Assembly (NCBI GenBank): GCA_021399445.1
Contig: JAJTUQ010000001.1
Coordinates: forward strand, 8,370,001 to 8,434,000
From: Xylogone sp. PMI_703
Taxonomy: Eukaryota > Ascomycota > Leotiomycetes
DNA length: 64,000 nucleotides
Reading direction: 5' to 3'
A model generated the notes under the pieces. That model ran no database searches. It was not told the origin of the DNA and worked only from the letters and a program-made list of their open reading frames with translations. Position numbers and translations under genes: made by a program. Of this stretch, positions 34,378 through 45,088 are shown piece after piece; position 1 is the stretch's first letter, and each line of letters starts with the position of its first letter.

Positions 34378-37308
34378 ATGGCTTCCAGCGCAGAAGGAGC
34401 GGTTGAACCCGAAGCCGAAGTCCAGCAGTGGCCCACGACTCGCCGCTCGTCCAATGTCGTGGCTTGCGAAACATGCCGCAGACTCAAGGTAGGTAAAAGT
34501 ATTTCGCTGGGTTCATTTAGGTAGAGTGGTTTAGTTGTGTATTTGCATGTTTACTCTCTAATTCTTAATCATGAGGTAGATGCGATGTATTCGCAGCGAG
34601 TCGCCAGTGCAGGGTGGTTCTAGTGCGCTGGAACCATGTGAACGATGCTCTCGCAGTGGCAAGCCCTGTAGGATACCTCAACCGCGTCCTCTAGGACGGA
34701 AACGGGGCTCTGTTGGGAGATACAAAGGCATTGAAAAGGCATGGCGACAGATCGAGACCGAACTGAAGAAGGCTCGCAGCAAGTCTCAACTTCCACTCAC
34801 CGTTGGCAGTACGAATATCATAGACGTGGTCTCCCTATTGCAGAGTGACGCAGACCAGAGCACCCCGAATGGATTTGGTTTTGAGAGTGGTTTGGTTTCT
34901 AATCGAAGTTTGGAAAAGTCGTGTCCAAGTCAGAACGGACTGGAAAATGGGTTTGTCCAGAATTTCGAGCAGCATATACCCCAGGAGTCCAGACATATTG
35001 GCTTCTCTGCATCAACACCAACCTTACCTTTACCAGCCCACTCGACGCATCCTGCAGCTCTGCCAACTCGTCTTCGCACCATCGCATCCCCTCAGTCCCC
35101 TGAGATAGGATCCAGCAGAGCCGGTCACTCATTTGGGCTGTTGGCGGATGTAGCAGGCGCCCTACAGCAGCTACCAACCCACCGGGCAGCTATTGAAGGC
35201 GAACAAAGGATAGACAGCGATCCGTTCAAGCTGTTAGCAGATGCCGCAGAGGCAGCCCGACAGTTACCAGCCCATGATAGAACTCCAGAGACGGAGCCAA
35301 GCACGGTTAGCAACCCATTTGGACTCCTGGCCGATGCGGCAGGTGCCGCCCAGGCGCGAGAGAGCAGCTATTCCAACTCCAAGACATCTCCTTTACCAAG
35401 TTCTGAGTCCTCAGCTGCACAGTACGACAGCCCAAGAACGAGTGAGTCATCTAGGCCTGGACCCAAACCCAACCTCCAGTCTCTTCCTGGTCGCGTATCG
35501 TTGGGCCTATCAATAAATCCCGAACGGCTGAGAAAGGGGATGGATGTTCTATTCGACCTAGAGCCTCGATCAAACCGCCACTCTGATTATTTCAAGCCCC
35601 CAGAACCTCACTCCAGACGTGATATAGGACCCGATGTGGACCCTGTAGAGCTTGGAATCGTAACTATGGATAAGGCAGAGGCTCTTTTCCCTATTTATTT
35701 CTCCCGATTACATCCGATAAATGGAATTTTAGACCCCAACTTGCATACGCCAACCTTTGTCCGCGCTCGTTCAGCTCTGCTTTTCACCTGGATGCTAGCT
35801 CTCACAGCACAGTTTGAACCCAACTGCAGTACTTTGGCGAAAAGGCTTCGTCTACATGGTGAAAAGCTTTCGAAGTACGTACACAGCTGTGGTTACAAGT
35901 CCGTCGACATCATTCAGGGATATTATATATCTCTACTATCAGCAACACCTGCAACATCGATGTATGAAGAACGCACTTGGCTATATACAATGTATGCTTT
36001 TGGGGTTGCTGCCGATCTTGGTCTTGACCAGCGATGTCGAGATCTACCTGGGCGAAGTGGTGCTGATACCTTGCGTGATCCAACGGGGTCGCCGCAACAT
36101 CAATCAGCTCTCTCGAATCGATCTGAGGGACACATGGACCCAGATGAGTTGCAACGAAGGTTAGCTCGGAACCGAGAACGGACATGGTTGAGAATATTGC
36201 TTTGGGAGAGGGCCAATAGTGCAGCTCGTGGTCGAATGAATGCTTTCCCCGAGAACGAGCTAACCCAGCAGACAGAAACTTGGTGGAAGCATCCTTTAGC
36301 TATACAAACCGATAGACACACCTGTGCCTTCATTGAACTACGAAGACAATTAGCTCTCATGCATGCTGAGTTGAGAAAGGAGGCCCTCAAGCCGCAATCC
36401 GATCCGCACTGGGTGCGGAAATTTATCAATAAGAGCATTGCATCGTGGTGTCAGACCTGGCTAACAGAAGCAAACATTCCTGATCCCATAGAATTTATAT
36501 CAAACGTGTTTTTGCGTTACGTCTACACGCACGGGCTACTCTGGACTCTTTCCTTTGCGTTACATGACTCAAACATATGCAATGTTGATGTGCGGGCTAT
36601 GAGGAAGGACTGCTTTGAGGCGGCGGTAGAGTGTTGTGAGGTTGCTGTTCGGGATCTTCAGGATATCGGAGACCCGTTATATTGCATGCTAGCTCCCACG
36701 TAAGTGAATTATATCAGCTATGAAGTTGTTGGTCCACACCATCTAACGACTCGGCTCTCTTATAGCTGGGCTATGTTATCTTATGCAGCGGTTCTCGCTC
36801 TCAAGGTACGTCTAAATCCTCCACCGTCCCCATTAGATACAGTAGTTGACATAGATATAATTAGCTTTTCCCATCTGTTCACGGAAATCGGCCAGGATCA
36901 GAAGTTGAGCTACTCGCTCTTCTCTCACAGCTAGCCATGGAGCTCGAAAAGGCTGGCTCAACGCCCTCCCATCGTTTTGGGATTGCAGCTCTTCTTGGAC
37001 AACACCTCATGATGATTGTCCGTGCCCATTCCGCCGCAGTCAAAGAATCCATCGTCAATCTTCAGACAAGGGATTTCCAACAACACAATGATCTACTAAC
37101 CAGTACTGCAACGAGTGCAACGTTTGACTCTTCCGATAGTTGTCCGATGGAGTTATTACCGTATCAAATAAGCAATGATCCCATGCTTGGAAACTTCGAC
37201 CCTTTCTTTACCGCGCCGATGATAGAAGGTGAGGGAGTCATCTCAGGTGATTACGTAGGCGTTTTCCAGGAGTTCTTTGGGCAGCAGGGATTTGGCGGTA
37301 TAAGCTGA
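34378..37308 (+). CDS. Zn2Cys6 fungal transcription factor
   Basis: A nuclear regulator of 882 aa in four exons: 34378-34488, 34580-36699, 36766-36805 and 36931-37308 (2649 nt, in frame). The Zn2Cys6 cluster spans the first intron: CETCRRLK in exon 1, then MRCIRS and CERCSRSGKPC in exon 2. A basic linker (RPLGRKRGSVGRYKG) and a helical dimerisation stretch follow at about residues 65-85. Residues about 220-300 contain three copies of a 31-residue unit (FGLLADxAxAxQQLP). The middle-homology (Fungal_trans) domain starts near HPINGILDP and runs past ERTWLRILLWERANSAARGR. The C-terminus is acidic and Phe/Gly-rich (GVFQEFFGQQGFGG), as in activation regions. The target genes are unknown; the sugar carrier just upstream is a natural candidate. 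Confidence 0.92.
35132..35362 (+). repeat. 93-bp (31-codon) triplicated unit in the transcription factor
   Basis: Three units start at 35132, 35225 and 35318, exactly 93 bp apart. Each begins F(G/K)LLAD(V/A)A and the first two continue to QLP. Nucleotide identity is partial, so the duplication is old, but the spacing is exact. Confidence 0.85.
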
Positions 37309-37487
37309 ATTACTTTTTCATGTTGAATCTGCATTGCTGCTGGGCTGAAATATCCATATATTCTGTGAGATGTCTTTTAAAGTATTAAACGACTCTTTCC
37401 GCTTCACAGCGGGTCATATTTATGGCGTTGGGATGTTGGCGCTTGCTTTACAAAATATCCTTGCAAGAATATAAGTGACTTCAATGA

Positions 37488-38629
37488 TTAGTCAATTTCC
37501 ATTTCATCTATGTAGTACTCCTCGATCTCGCGAGCCTCTTCTTCCCCTGGCATGACTTCTTCAAGAGATTCCGTATTGGGAGTCCAGTCCATGTCATCGA
37601 TTGGTTTCTCGTTAACCTCTTGAATCGCTCTCTCTAACTTGCTTCTTGCTGTTTGTAAGTCGTCGCTACTCGTCTCATCCCATTCTATCAAGGCGACATA
37701 AAGTTGATGAAATTTGGTCTGTCTAGTAATATCAGAGAACATAGACATCAGGCCTTGGGCATGAGAAAGCATGCGTCGAAGCTCGGTGTTATCGCAGAGA
37801 TGGCGATGAACGGCCGAGTTGCGAATGTGAACTGCATCTATGAGAGCTTTCTCGAGAGTATAATTTGGCACAGGTACAATTGCTCTTGGCGGTAAGGGCG
37901 CAGTTGGCAGGACCCTTCTCCATGATGAGAGCTCCACTGCCTCGGAGCACGTCCAGTTGTTCTCAGTTAAGGTCTTAGGTATCCATCGGGATGCAAAGTC
38001 CCAACAGCCTTCTTCGAGGATCCGTTGTATCATACCTAGGATATAATGTTGAACCTCATAAGGAAGCCCGAGATCTGTCTTTATAGATGCTGGTTGATTA
38101 GATTGGTCCACAGAAGACGTTTTGTGTGTAGTAGGAATTTGAGCCTATTCAGTATGAGTATCAAGTCTTAAAAGGCCGTCATATATGACTCTTGTAATAC
38201 CTTCTCACGATTTATATGCTCACTTGACGGCTCATGAGTCCAATTGCGGGGTGCCCAGCAGCTAGCAGATAATCCATTGCCTTTATCTGTGAATTTCACA
38301 TAATACGGTCTTATATCGTGTGCATGATCTTGAGCCACGGATATTGTAGTAATAATCTTGTCTTCTCCAAAGGCGTTTCGATCATGATTACTGGTCTGGT
38401 ACACAGTCCCTGGTTGTGTTCTAGACTGAATCGGCGTCAAATAACCTGAGCCGGTCGACTTATCAGCCCGCACTTCATTTTTCTCCTTTGAAGTGTAGCA
38501 CTTATAGCAAGTTAACCGTGACCGAAAGTTCACAAAGCCACACGAAGAGCAGGTCCAATCTCCAGGCCGGCGAGAGAAGTCCGGATCATTTCTATTACTT
38601 GTTGCCCAGATACTACTTTCCAGACCCAT
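37488..38629 (-). CDS. RanBP2-type zinc-finger protein
   Basis: A 361-aa protein from two exons, 38629-38201 and 38144-37488, phase 0. Near residue 24 one RanBP2-type zinc finger is complete: DWTCSSCGF, NFRS, CYKC (W-x-C-x2-C-x10-C-x2-C). Such fingers bind single-stranded RNA or ubiquitin. The middle is unordered in composition. The C-terminal two thirds are helical with RLLxHAQ-like heptads and end in a strongly acidic tail (GEEEAREIEEYYIDEMEID). There is no signal peptide. The gene ends 179 bp from the transcription-factor stop, in convergent orientation. An RNA-binding or post-transcriptional role is the family-level guess; nothing else points to a function. Confidence 0.85.
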
Positions 38630-39223
38630 GATGACTGTTAAAGAAGCTTCTTCAACTCAGAAATGGTACTATTCGTCTACCGATGAGGTGTCAATTGGCG
38701 TGCCGCGCGTCCAGTCTCCCCGTACCATCTAGGCCAGGATATATATGACATTCAAAGAGCCAGAGGCAAAATCCACGGAGATGCGTGGCATAAAGCAATT
38801 CCATACACTGTATTAGAGGAGAGAAGAGTAGTAGTTGTCCAAATTACGCGACAGCGATGAAAGGATTTAACAGTGTCGTTGGGTGTTGGTGGAGTCGCAG
38901 CCTTGAGCAAGGGCGGCTTCAGCCACCTTCCTTCTTCTATGAAAGGAGAAGAGCATGCCACGCAATGAAACTCGTATCAATATTTTAGACAGAAAAGGCC
39001 TTAAGAGAAGGCCTTACCAACCATAACTTCAAGACCTGTGGAATTGAATTTGTTGTAATACGAACAACTGCCTGAACAATTCAACCGCAAACCTCGCGTA
39101 ACTACATGCCGGATAGTTTTCGGCCACCGTATAATTTTCCTGGCCCTTGGATAACATCGCGACTTCACGTAACAAGGAGCAGCTCCTCAATCGGAATCTA
39201 CGACGAAGGTACACTCCCCTACT
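38630..39223. other. Shared promoter region of divergent genes
   Basis: 594 bp between the zinc-finger gene and the lipoyltransferase gene. The small frames here show no domain. Confidence 0.45.
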
Positions 39224-40447
39224 ATGGCTCCTTCCCGGGGAGTCAGATTCTTGGGACAGAGGATTCTCAGCTTATCTCATACCAAGCGAACAATCTCAAG
39301 TTTTATCCGCGCAGCTACCAACCCCGAAGCCAGAACCCAGATCTATATATCCCACTCCCTCGATCCTTACATCAACCTCTCAATTGAGCACTACCTACTC
39401 CAAAAGTCTCCGGCAGACTCGACAATTCTCTTCCTATACAGAAACCGACCATGCATAGTCATTGGGCGCAATCAAAACCCCTGGGTGGAAGTGAACCTTC
39501 CCCTCCTACGCGCAAGCAAGCAAAAACAGATCGGTGGATCGGATGTAGAAGGAGTTGCTTTAGTGAGACGGCGCTCAGGCGGAGGAACGGTGTTCCACGA
39601 TGAAGGGAACGTTAATTATAGTGTCATTGTTCCTCCGGCGATATTTGATCGGGATAAGCATGCTGAGATGGTTGTCCGGGCATTGAAGCGGCTGGGAGTG
39701 AACAGAGCTATGGTGAATGTGCGACATGATATTGTGCTTGCTCCGGAAAAGACGGAGGGCCCATTTTTGCCTCTGAAGGTATCAGGTTCAGCGTATAAGC
39801 TTACTAGATTACGATCTTTACATCATGGAACGTGTTTGCTATCGTCGCCCAATATCGGCGAGATATCGCAATTCCTACAATCACCCGCCAAACCATTCAT
39901 TAAGGGCCGAGGGGTTGAGAGCGTAAGCTCGCCCATTTCCAACGTTAATGTGTCTGTTGATGACTTCCAACAAGCTGTTGTGGACGAATTTCAAGAGCTC
40001 TATCACAATGCGGAGGAGCCGATTACGGTGGGAGAGAGAGAAGCCGAGGTACCTGAAGTAGCAAAAGGTCTTAAAGAATTGATGTCCTTGGATTGGATAT
40101 ATCTACAAACGCCACGATTTAGTTTCTCAACTAGCAGTACTGAAGATGATCCAAGAGAGCGACCTCCATTACCAGACACTCTTCCCTCTAATGTCAGTTA
40201 AGCTCTGCTCCCGTACCCATTTATATTACTAAATGCTCGTCCACAGTTCCACTGCAATTTCACTGCACAGCACGGTCAGATCACGGAAATAAGTCTATCT
40301 GAAGACTCCTCTACTTCGGCACTTTCAAATATGAAGCTTCACGAAATAGATTGGGAGGCTCTCTGTCAGCGCAACAGCTTCACATCTTCCCAGTCGAAGG
40401 CAATCTCGGCCTGGTTAGACTCACTATTGGGAGTCCCAACCTCTTAA
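39224..40447 (+). CDS. Mitochondrial lipoyltransferase / lipoate-protein ligase A-like
   Basis: Attaches or transfers lipoate to lysines of mitochondrial E2 and glycine-cleavage H proteins. The product is 389 aa from two exons, 39224-40192 and 40247-40447. The intron has a GTCAGT donor and a CCACAG acceptor. The N-terminus (MAPSRGVRFLGQRILSLSHT) is basic and hydroxylated like a mitochondrial presequence. In the BPL/LplA fold, FLYRNRPCIVIGRNQNPW, then RRRSGGGTVFHDEGNVNYS form the ligand loop. PLKVSGSAYKLTRLRSLHHGTCLLSS gives the catalytic lysine region. The C-terminal exon (FHCNF to WLDSLLG) resembles the LplA C-terminal domain. The motifs are complete. The gene shares its upstream region with the zinc-finger gene. 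Confidence 0.92.
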
Positions 40448-40876
40448 AAATTCTGCTGGTAAAACATCCCTCCACTCTGAATGTAGAATCCATTTACGGC
40501 GTGAAAATAAACCCATTACCAAAGCATACGTCCTCCCTCCATGCCCATATTGGATCTGGGAGAGGACCGTCATAGCTTGCCGAGGCTGCCTGACTGAAAA
40601 GCTTCTGATTGGGTAATATCCACGGATAGCGCAAGGCTGAAAACTCGCCAATACCAAGTCACGTTTTTGCACGTCATTTTACAAATCCCGTCGTCTTTTT
40701 GATCCATTCGACAGAGCCTCGCGCTAGTGGTGGGTGAGGGAGAAATGGAGAAATTCACTGCATACGACGCCAGACTCGCCGCAATCGGCCTCTTGCTGAG
40801 TTGATGTCCCTCTAAGTTTGAACAGGAGCGATTCTCTTCAGTTTCAGGCCAAATTGTCCCTCGGAGCTCTACGACT

Positions 40877-42466
40877 ATGAACACCGCCCGCAGCGTCGTC
40901 GCCGCGGCTCAGACAGCAACGAGGCAAACTTCGAGAGCTCGCGCCCTGAGATCATGGCCCCGCAATGCCTCATCCCCATATTTACCTGTACCTACGGCTG
41001 CCTCGCAAATACAATTTCAGCATCAATCTAGACAATTGCACAGAAATGCACCCCGAAAAGCTGCCGCTGCGGCGCAAGCGGAGTCGTCAAATCCTGCCAT
41101 GGCATTTCCTTGTCTCGACGCCATAGAATCCAAATCTGCGACATTAGAAGCCCGCTCCGTTTCCAGCGGCCCAGAACCTTCATACACGAGTGGTCCAACC
41201 GAAGTCTTTCGCTGCCATGATCCACTGCTTCTCGATTGGGGTGGAGTCCTGCCCGAGTTCGAAATTGCATATGAGACCTGGGGACAGATGAATGCGGACA
41301 AGTCCAATGTGATATTGCTACACACGGGTTTATCGGCCTCTTCACACGCTCATTCAACAGAGAAGAACCCCAAGCCGGGGTGGTGGGAGAAGTTCATCGG
41401 ACCAAACTGCCCCCTCGATACCAACAAGTACTTCATAATATGCACCAATGTTATAGGAGGGTGTTATGGGTCAACGGGGCCTAGCAGTATCGATCCAGCA
41501 GATGGACAGCGATATGCGACTCGGTTTCCCATACTTACAATGGAAGATATGGTTCGGGCGCAATTCCGCTTGCTGGATTCATTAGGAGTTCAAAAGCTAT
41601 ATGCAAGCGTGGGGTCTTCAATGGGCGGCATGCTGTCTCTGGCAGCCGGAGTTCTGTTCCCCAACCGCGTAGGCCAGGTCGTTAGTATCTCAGGATGTGC
41701 GCGGAGCCATCCTTATAGCATTGCAATGCGGCACACACAACGGCAGGTCCTGATGATGGATCCGAACTGGAACAGAGGGTTCTACTATGGCAAGGTGCCA
41801 CCACACGCCGGTATGAAGATTGCCCGTGAAATCGCAACCGTCACATATCGATCGGGTCCAGAATGGGAACAAAGGTTCGGCCGACGACGAGCGGATTCCA
41901 GCAAACCCCCCGCCCTGTGCCCGGATTTCCTCATCGAGACATACCTAGATCATGCCGGCGAGAAGTTTTGTCTCGAATACGACCCAAACAGCTGGCTCTA
42001 TGTCAGTAAAGCCATGGACTTATTTGATCTGGGTGTTGCCAATCAGAAAGCAGCCGCAGCACGAAGAGTAGCTCATGCGGCGCAGTTTGAATCCAGCTCT
42101 TACGATGCTTCCGCCGTGTCCTGCAGCTTAACCTTACCCGACACTCCCTATGAAGAGCAACCTGATTCGAACCCCAATAGCCCGTCTTTATCGGACCCGG
42201 TCAAGGGGATGTCTGGGACCCCTCCGTCTGATCTAGTCGAGGGACTGAAGGCGTTGAAGGACCATCCCACGCTTGTACTTGGCGTGGCTACTGATGTCCT
42301 ATTCCCGGCGTGGCAGCAGAAGGAGATCGCGGATACGTTAGTCATGGCTGGGAATAAGAATGTCACGCATGTAGAGCTTGGGGAAGATCTGAGTCTCTTT
42401 GGACATGATACGTTCTTGTTGGATTTAGAGAATATTGGCGGTGCGTTGAAGAAGTTCTTGGGATAA
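40877..42466 (+). CDS. cysA: Serine O-acyltransferase of the CysA / homoserine O-acetyltransferase family
   Basis: An alpha/beta-hydrolase-fold acyltransferase of 529 aa with no intron. The first 60 residues are rich in Ala, Arg, Ser and Gln with no acidic residues ([17 protein letters not shown]), as in a mitochondrial presequence. [26 protein letters not shown] begins the catalytic domain. The nucleophile Ser is in [13 protein letters not shown], the acid is in [11 protein letters not shown] and the His in [11 protein letters not shown]. The [13 protein letters not shown] segment and the mitochondrial leader fit the fungal CysA/Cys2 group, which acylates serine for cysteine synthesis, rather than cytosolic homoserine acetyltransferase (Met2). 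Whether acetyl or succinyl is used cannot be told from sequence. A loop of about 40 residues near 42080-42230 (SSSYDASAV to GTPPSD) is a lineage insertion. Confidence 0.88.
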   Translation: MNTARSVVAAAQTATRQTSRARALRSWPRNASSPYLPVPTAASQIQFQHQSRQLHRNAPRKAAAAAQAESSNPAMAFPCLDAIESKSATLEARSVSSGPEPSYTSGPTEVFRCHDPLLLDWGGVLPEFEIAYETWGQMNADKSNVILLHTGLSASSHAHSTEKNPKPGWWEKFIGPNCPLDTNKYFIICTNVIGGCYGSTGPSSIDPADGQRYATRFPILTMEDMVRAQFRLLDSLGVQKLYASVGSSMGGMLSLAAGVLFPNRVGQVVSISGCARSHPYSIAMRHTQRQVLMMDPNWNRGFYYGKVPPHAGMKIAREIATVTYRSGPEWEQRFGRRRADSSKPPALCPDFLIETYLDHAGEKFCLEYDPNSWLYVSKAMDLFDLGVANQKAAAARRVAHAAQFESSSYDASAVSCSLTLPDTPYEEQPDSNPNSPSLSDPVKGMSGTPPSDLVEGLKALKDHPTLVLGVATDVLFPAWQQKEIADTLVMAGNKNVTHVELGEDLSLFGHDTFLLDLENIGGALKKFLG

Positions 42467-42994
42467 AAAAAGGGGGGGCTTGGTATCATTTCTCACATTT
42501 AATGGGATGGAGATGGGGTGGCTAATCAAGGCGGGTTATCTGATACCTGTATTTTTTGATCTAATGGTCTTCCATGTATGAGCAGCGTGCATTTGTAAAG
42601 GCGTTATATAAGTTTATCATCTTGGAATACGAAGGTTTTATTACCACGTCCGACATTTGTTAGAGATGTATAAGTGCCAGCTAGTTACGTGGCTGAGCAG
42701 CCCACGTCCCATGAGAGATAGTCTAATGAATATAGTACCTCCGTGTCGTACAACGTATGTCTTTTCCTCCTGTATCAAGCCATACCGTACGTACTTCCAC
42801 CACCCATCATCATAGTCCACGGGATCCACAGGCCTCAGGATAGTTTGAAGCTCTAGCATCCCAGCCGTCTCTGGTACATATAGCAGGTCCGCAATCCAGA
42901 AGTAATTGCCCTGAGGACAGTGTTTCTTCTAGAGATAGAAGAATCTCACTCCAGTAATGTTTTACAAAGGTCCTATTCGCCACATCTCACGCGA

Positions 42995-45088
42995 TCAACC
43001 TTCTTTAACTCTCTTCGCCGGCCTCATGAGCGTGTCGTCTGGGAGCCCACTCCTCTTCGTCCCAGGCAAGCTGCTGGTCCGGATATCGTTATCGTCCTGG
43101 CTGACTCTACGCGGAGGATACTCCATCTTCATGCCTTCAAAGCAATTCGCCGTGACCTTATCTCCCGTGGAGAAGAAAGGATGTTGCAGCGCCTGTTCAG
43201 CAGAGAGACGTTTCTCGGGGTCATACTCTAGTAGGCCTGCGAGGAGCTTGTACCCTTCGGCGCCGAGAGATGCGTTGGAACTTGGGGCCGAAGTGTTGCT
43301 GTGAGAGTTAATGGTTGAATAATACCATTTTTCCAAGGAAGAGTTTCCTGCTTTCCCATGAGCTGAGGCAGATAGCGTCGAGACTTGCGAGTATTCAGGC
43401 ATGGAAACCAGAAGCGGCCATTTTTCTCGAGTGGGCAGACCCATGATATCTACGATCTTCTGCATCTGATTCCTCTGGAAGGGCACGGTCTTCTTGGAAT
43501 CTATCTTGGCCTCCTCGCCTTTGAATATGGGACGCAGGGACAGCAGTTCGGCGAAAATGCAGCCAATGGCCCACATGTCTATGGCGGGTGTGTAATGCCT
43601 ACTCCCCAGCAACAGCTCCGGGGCACGGTACCAGATTGTGACCACGACCTTGTCACCACTGAATAAACTGTTCAGGGGCTTGTAAAACAATCTTGCGAGA
43701 CCCAGATCCCCAATCTTCACCTCTCCAGCCGAGGTGACCATGATATTCGCCGGCTTCAAATCCCGATGAAGCACCCAATTTGCATGGAGGTATTGGCATC
43801 CATTCAGCAGCTGGAACATGATAGACTTGACCGTGGCAGCTGGGATGGGATGCCGTGTGGGCTGGGTGTGGTGGTGGATGATTTGGAGGAGGTCGTGCTC
43901 GGCATATTCGAAGACCATGAAGATGCACTTGTCCTCGAGGATGATTTCCTTCAGTTGGATGACGTTGGCGTGGTCTAGCTCAGAGCAGAGGGCCATCTCG
44001 CGGACGGCCGACTGGGAGATGCCCGTGTACTGGATTTGTTCACCTTCTTTGTCTGTGTGTGTGCACAAAAATGGTCAGCGTTCGTCTTACGGTGCACAGA
44101 GATGGATCTGGCATATGGGAGCGGGAGGTTTACCAGGCTTGAACTTCTTGATAGCAAACTCGCCCGACTGGCCATGGCGGCCGAGGGCTTTGTAGACCCT
44201 TCCATAGGTGCCACTGCTGATGAAGCCAATGACTTTGTACCGGTCGACCACTCGCACCTTGCTCTGATAAAGGGTCGAGCCGATGCCTCGATCTGCGGGA
44301 TCTGGAGATAACAGATATGTATTAGCTTGTGAGTTGGAGAGTTTGACGACGAGACGTTGAGACAAACTGAAGGGGTGGTGAAGTGCGCGGGAAAACATCT
44401 CTGCCGAGCAGCAGCCGTCAGGGCCACGGTGCTCAAGACTGGGATGCCCTTTTTCTTATGTGGAGGAGCCCCCGCCGAAGCCAGATGAAATGAAGATCAG
44501 ACAGGACCCAGTCGAGATGCCCCAGGATTCCTCAGGCCATGACCACAAACGGCGTGCTGGTGGGTTTATGCGGCGATGGCGATGATCTCGAGTGATCCAC
44601 GGTGGGCGTTGCGGAGGAACACCGAACAACCGAGTAACGAGTAGCAGAGCACAACCCCAACGGCAAACGAACGATGCCCGCAAGACAAAGACAAAGACAA
44701 AGACGAAACCCGCCGACTCCGGGGACTAGGACACGAGTATATACATTGGAAGACCGCCACGCGCGTGTGTTATGTATGCATGCACGCACACACCAACGAC
44801 GCAAACAATAAAGCAGAAAGGAGAAAACGAGGAGGCACAGGTGCGTATTGAAGTGATGCAGGTGTGGGTTTGGGTTTGGGGCAGAAGGGGTTCAGGTAGT
44901 GTAGTAGTGTAGTAGTGTAGTACGGTACCTTCAAAAGCCGCCTGGACGCTCCGCTTCAACCTCGCATTTGCGGCGGAGCCAGCAGCACCACCTCCTCCTC
45001 CTCCACCTCCTCCGCCACCTCCTCCGCCGCCGGATGAGGGCGGATTCGAGGCCAGGCCGATACTCATGCTCATGCTCATGCTCATCAT
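42995..45088 (-). CDS. ssn3: Mediator cyclin-dependent kinase Cdk8 (Ssn3/Srb10)
   Basis: The kinase subunit of the Mediator CDK module; it phosphorylates RNA polymerase II and transcription factors with cyclin C. Three exons, 45088-44929, 44301-44134 and 44052-42995, join to 461 aa. The first exon encodes MMSMSMSMS and a 15-Gly run. The kinase has FISSGTYGRVYKA (Gly loop), AIKKFKP, the cyclin-binding helix SQSAVREMALCSEL (SMSACRE-like), HRDLKPAN, GDLGLARLFYKPL and the activation segment VVVTIWYRAPELL. Downstream PFQRNQMQKIVDIMGLP and the tail DDNDIRTSSLPGTKRSGLP are strongly conserved in fungal Cdk8. Intron 1 is 627 bp, long for this genome, and holds simple repeats. Identification is firm; the exact N-terminus depends on intron 1. 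Confidence 0.95.
44681..44706. repeat. Hexanucleotide repeat in Cdk8 intron 1
   Basis: Four tandem AAGACA-type units in a row, inside the first intron of the Cdk8 gene. Confidence 0.85.
44896..44921. repeat. 8-bp tandem repeat next to the Cdk8 intron 1 donor
   Basis: About three copies of TAGTGTAG on the plus strand, starting seven bases from the donor site at 44928. It could affect splicing efficiency. Confidence 0.85.

Noticed and set aside
40877..42466. Calling the acyltransferase Met2 (homoserine O-acetyltransferase)
   Set aside because: The mitochondrial-type leader and the [13 protein letters not shown] segment fit the CysA group better; the alternative is kept as a possibility in the entry.
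43385..44436. Several plus-strand frames over the Cdk8 gene
   Set aside because: They are the antisense of a well-conserved kinase and show no domain.
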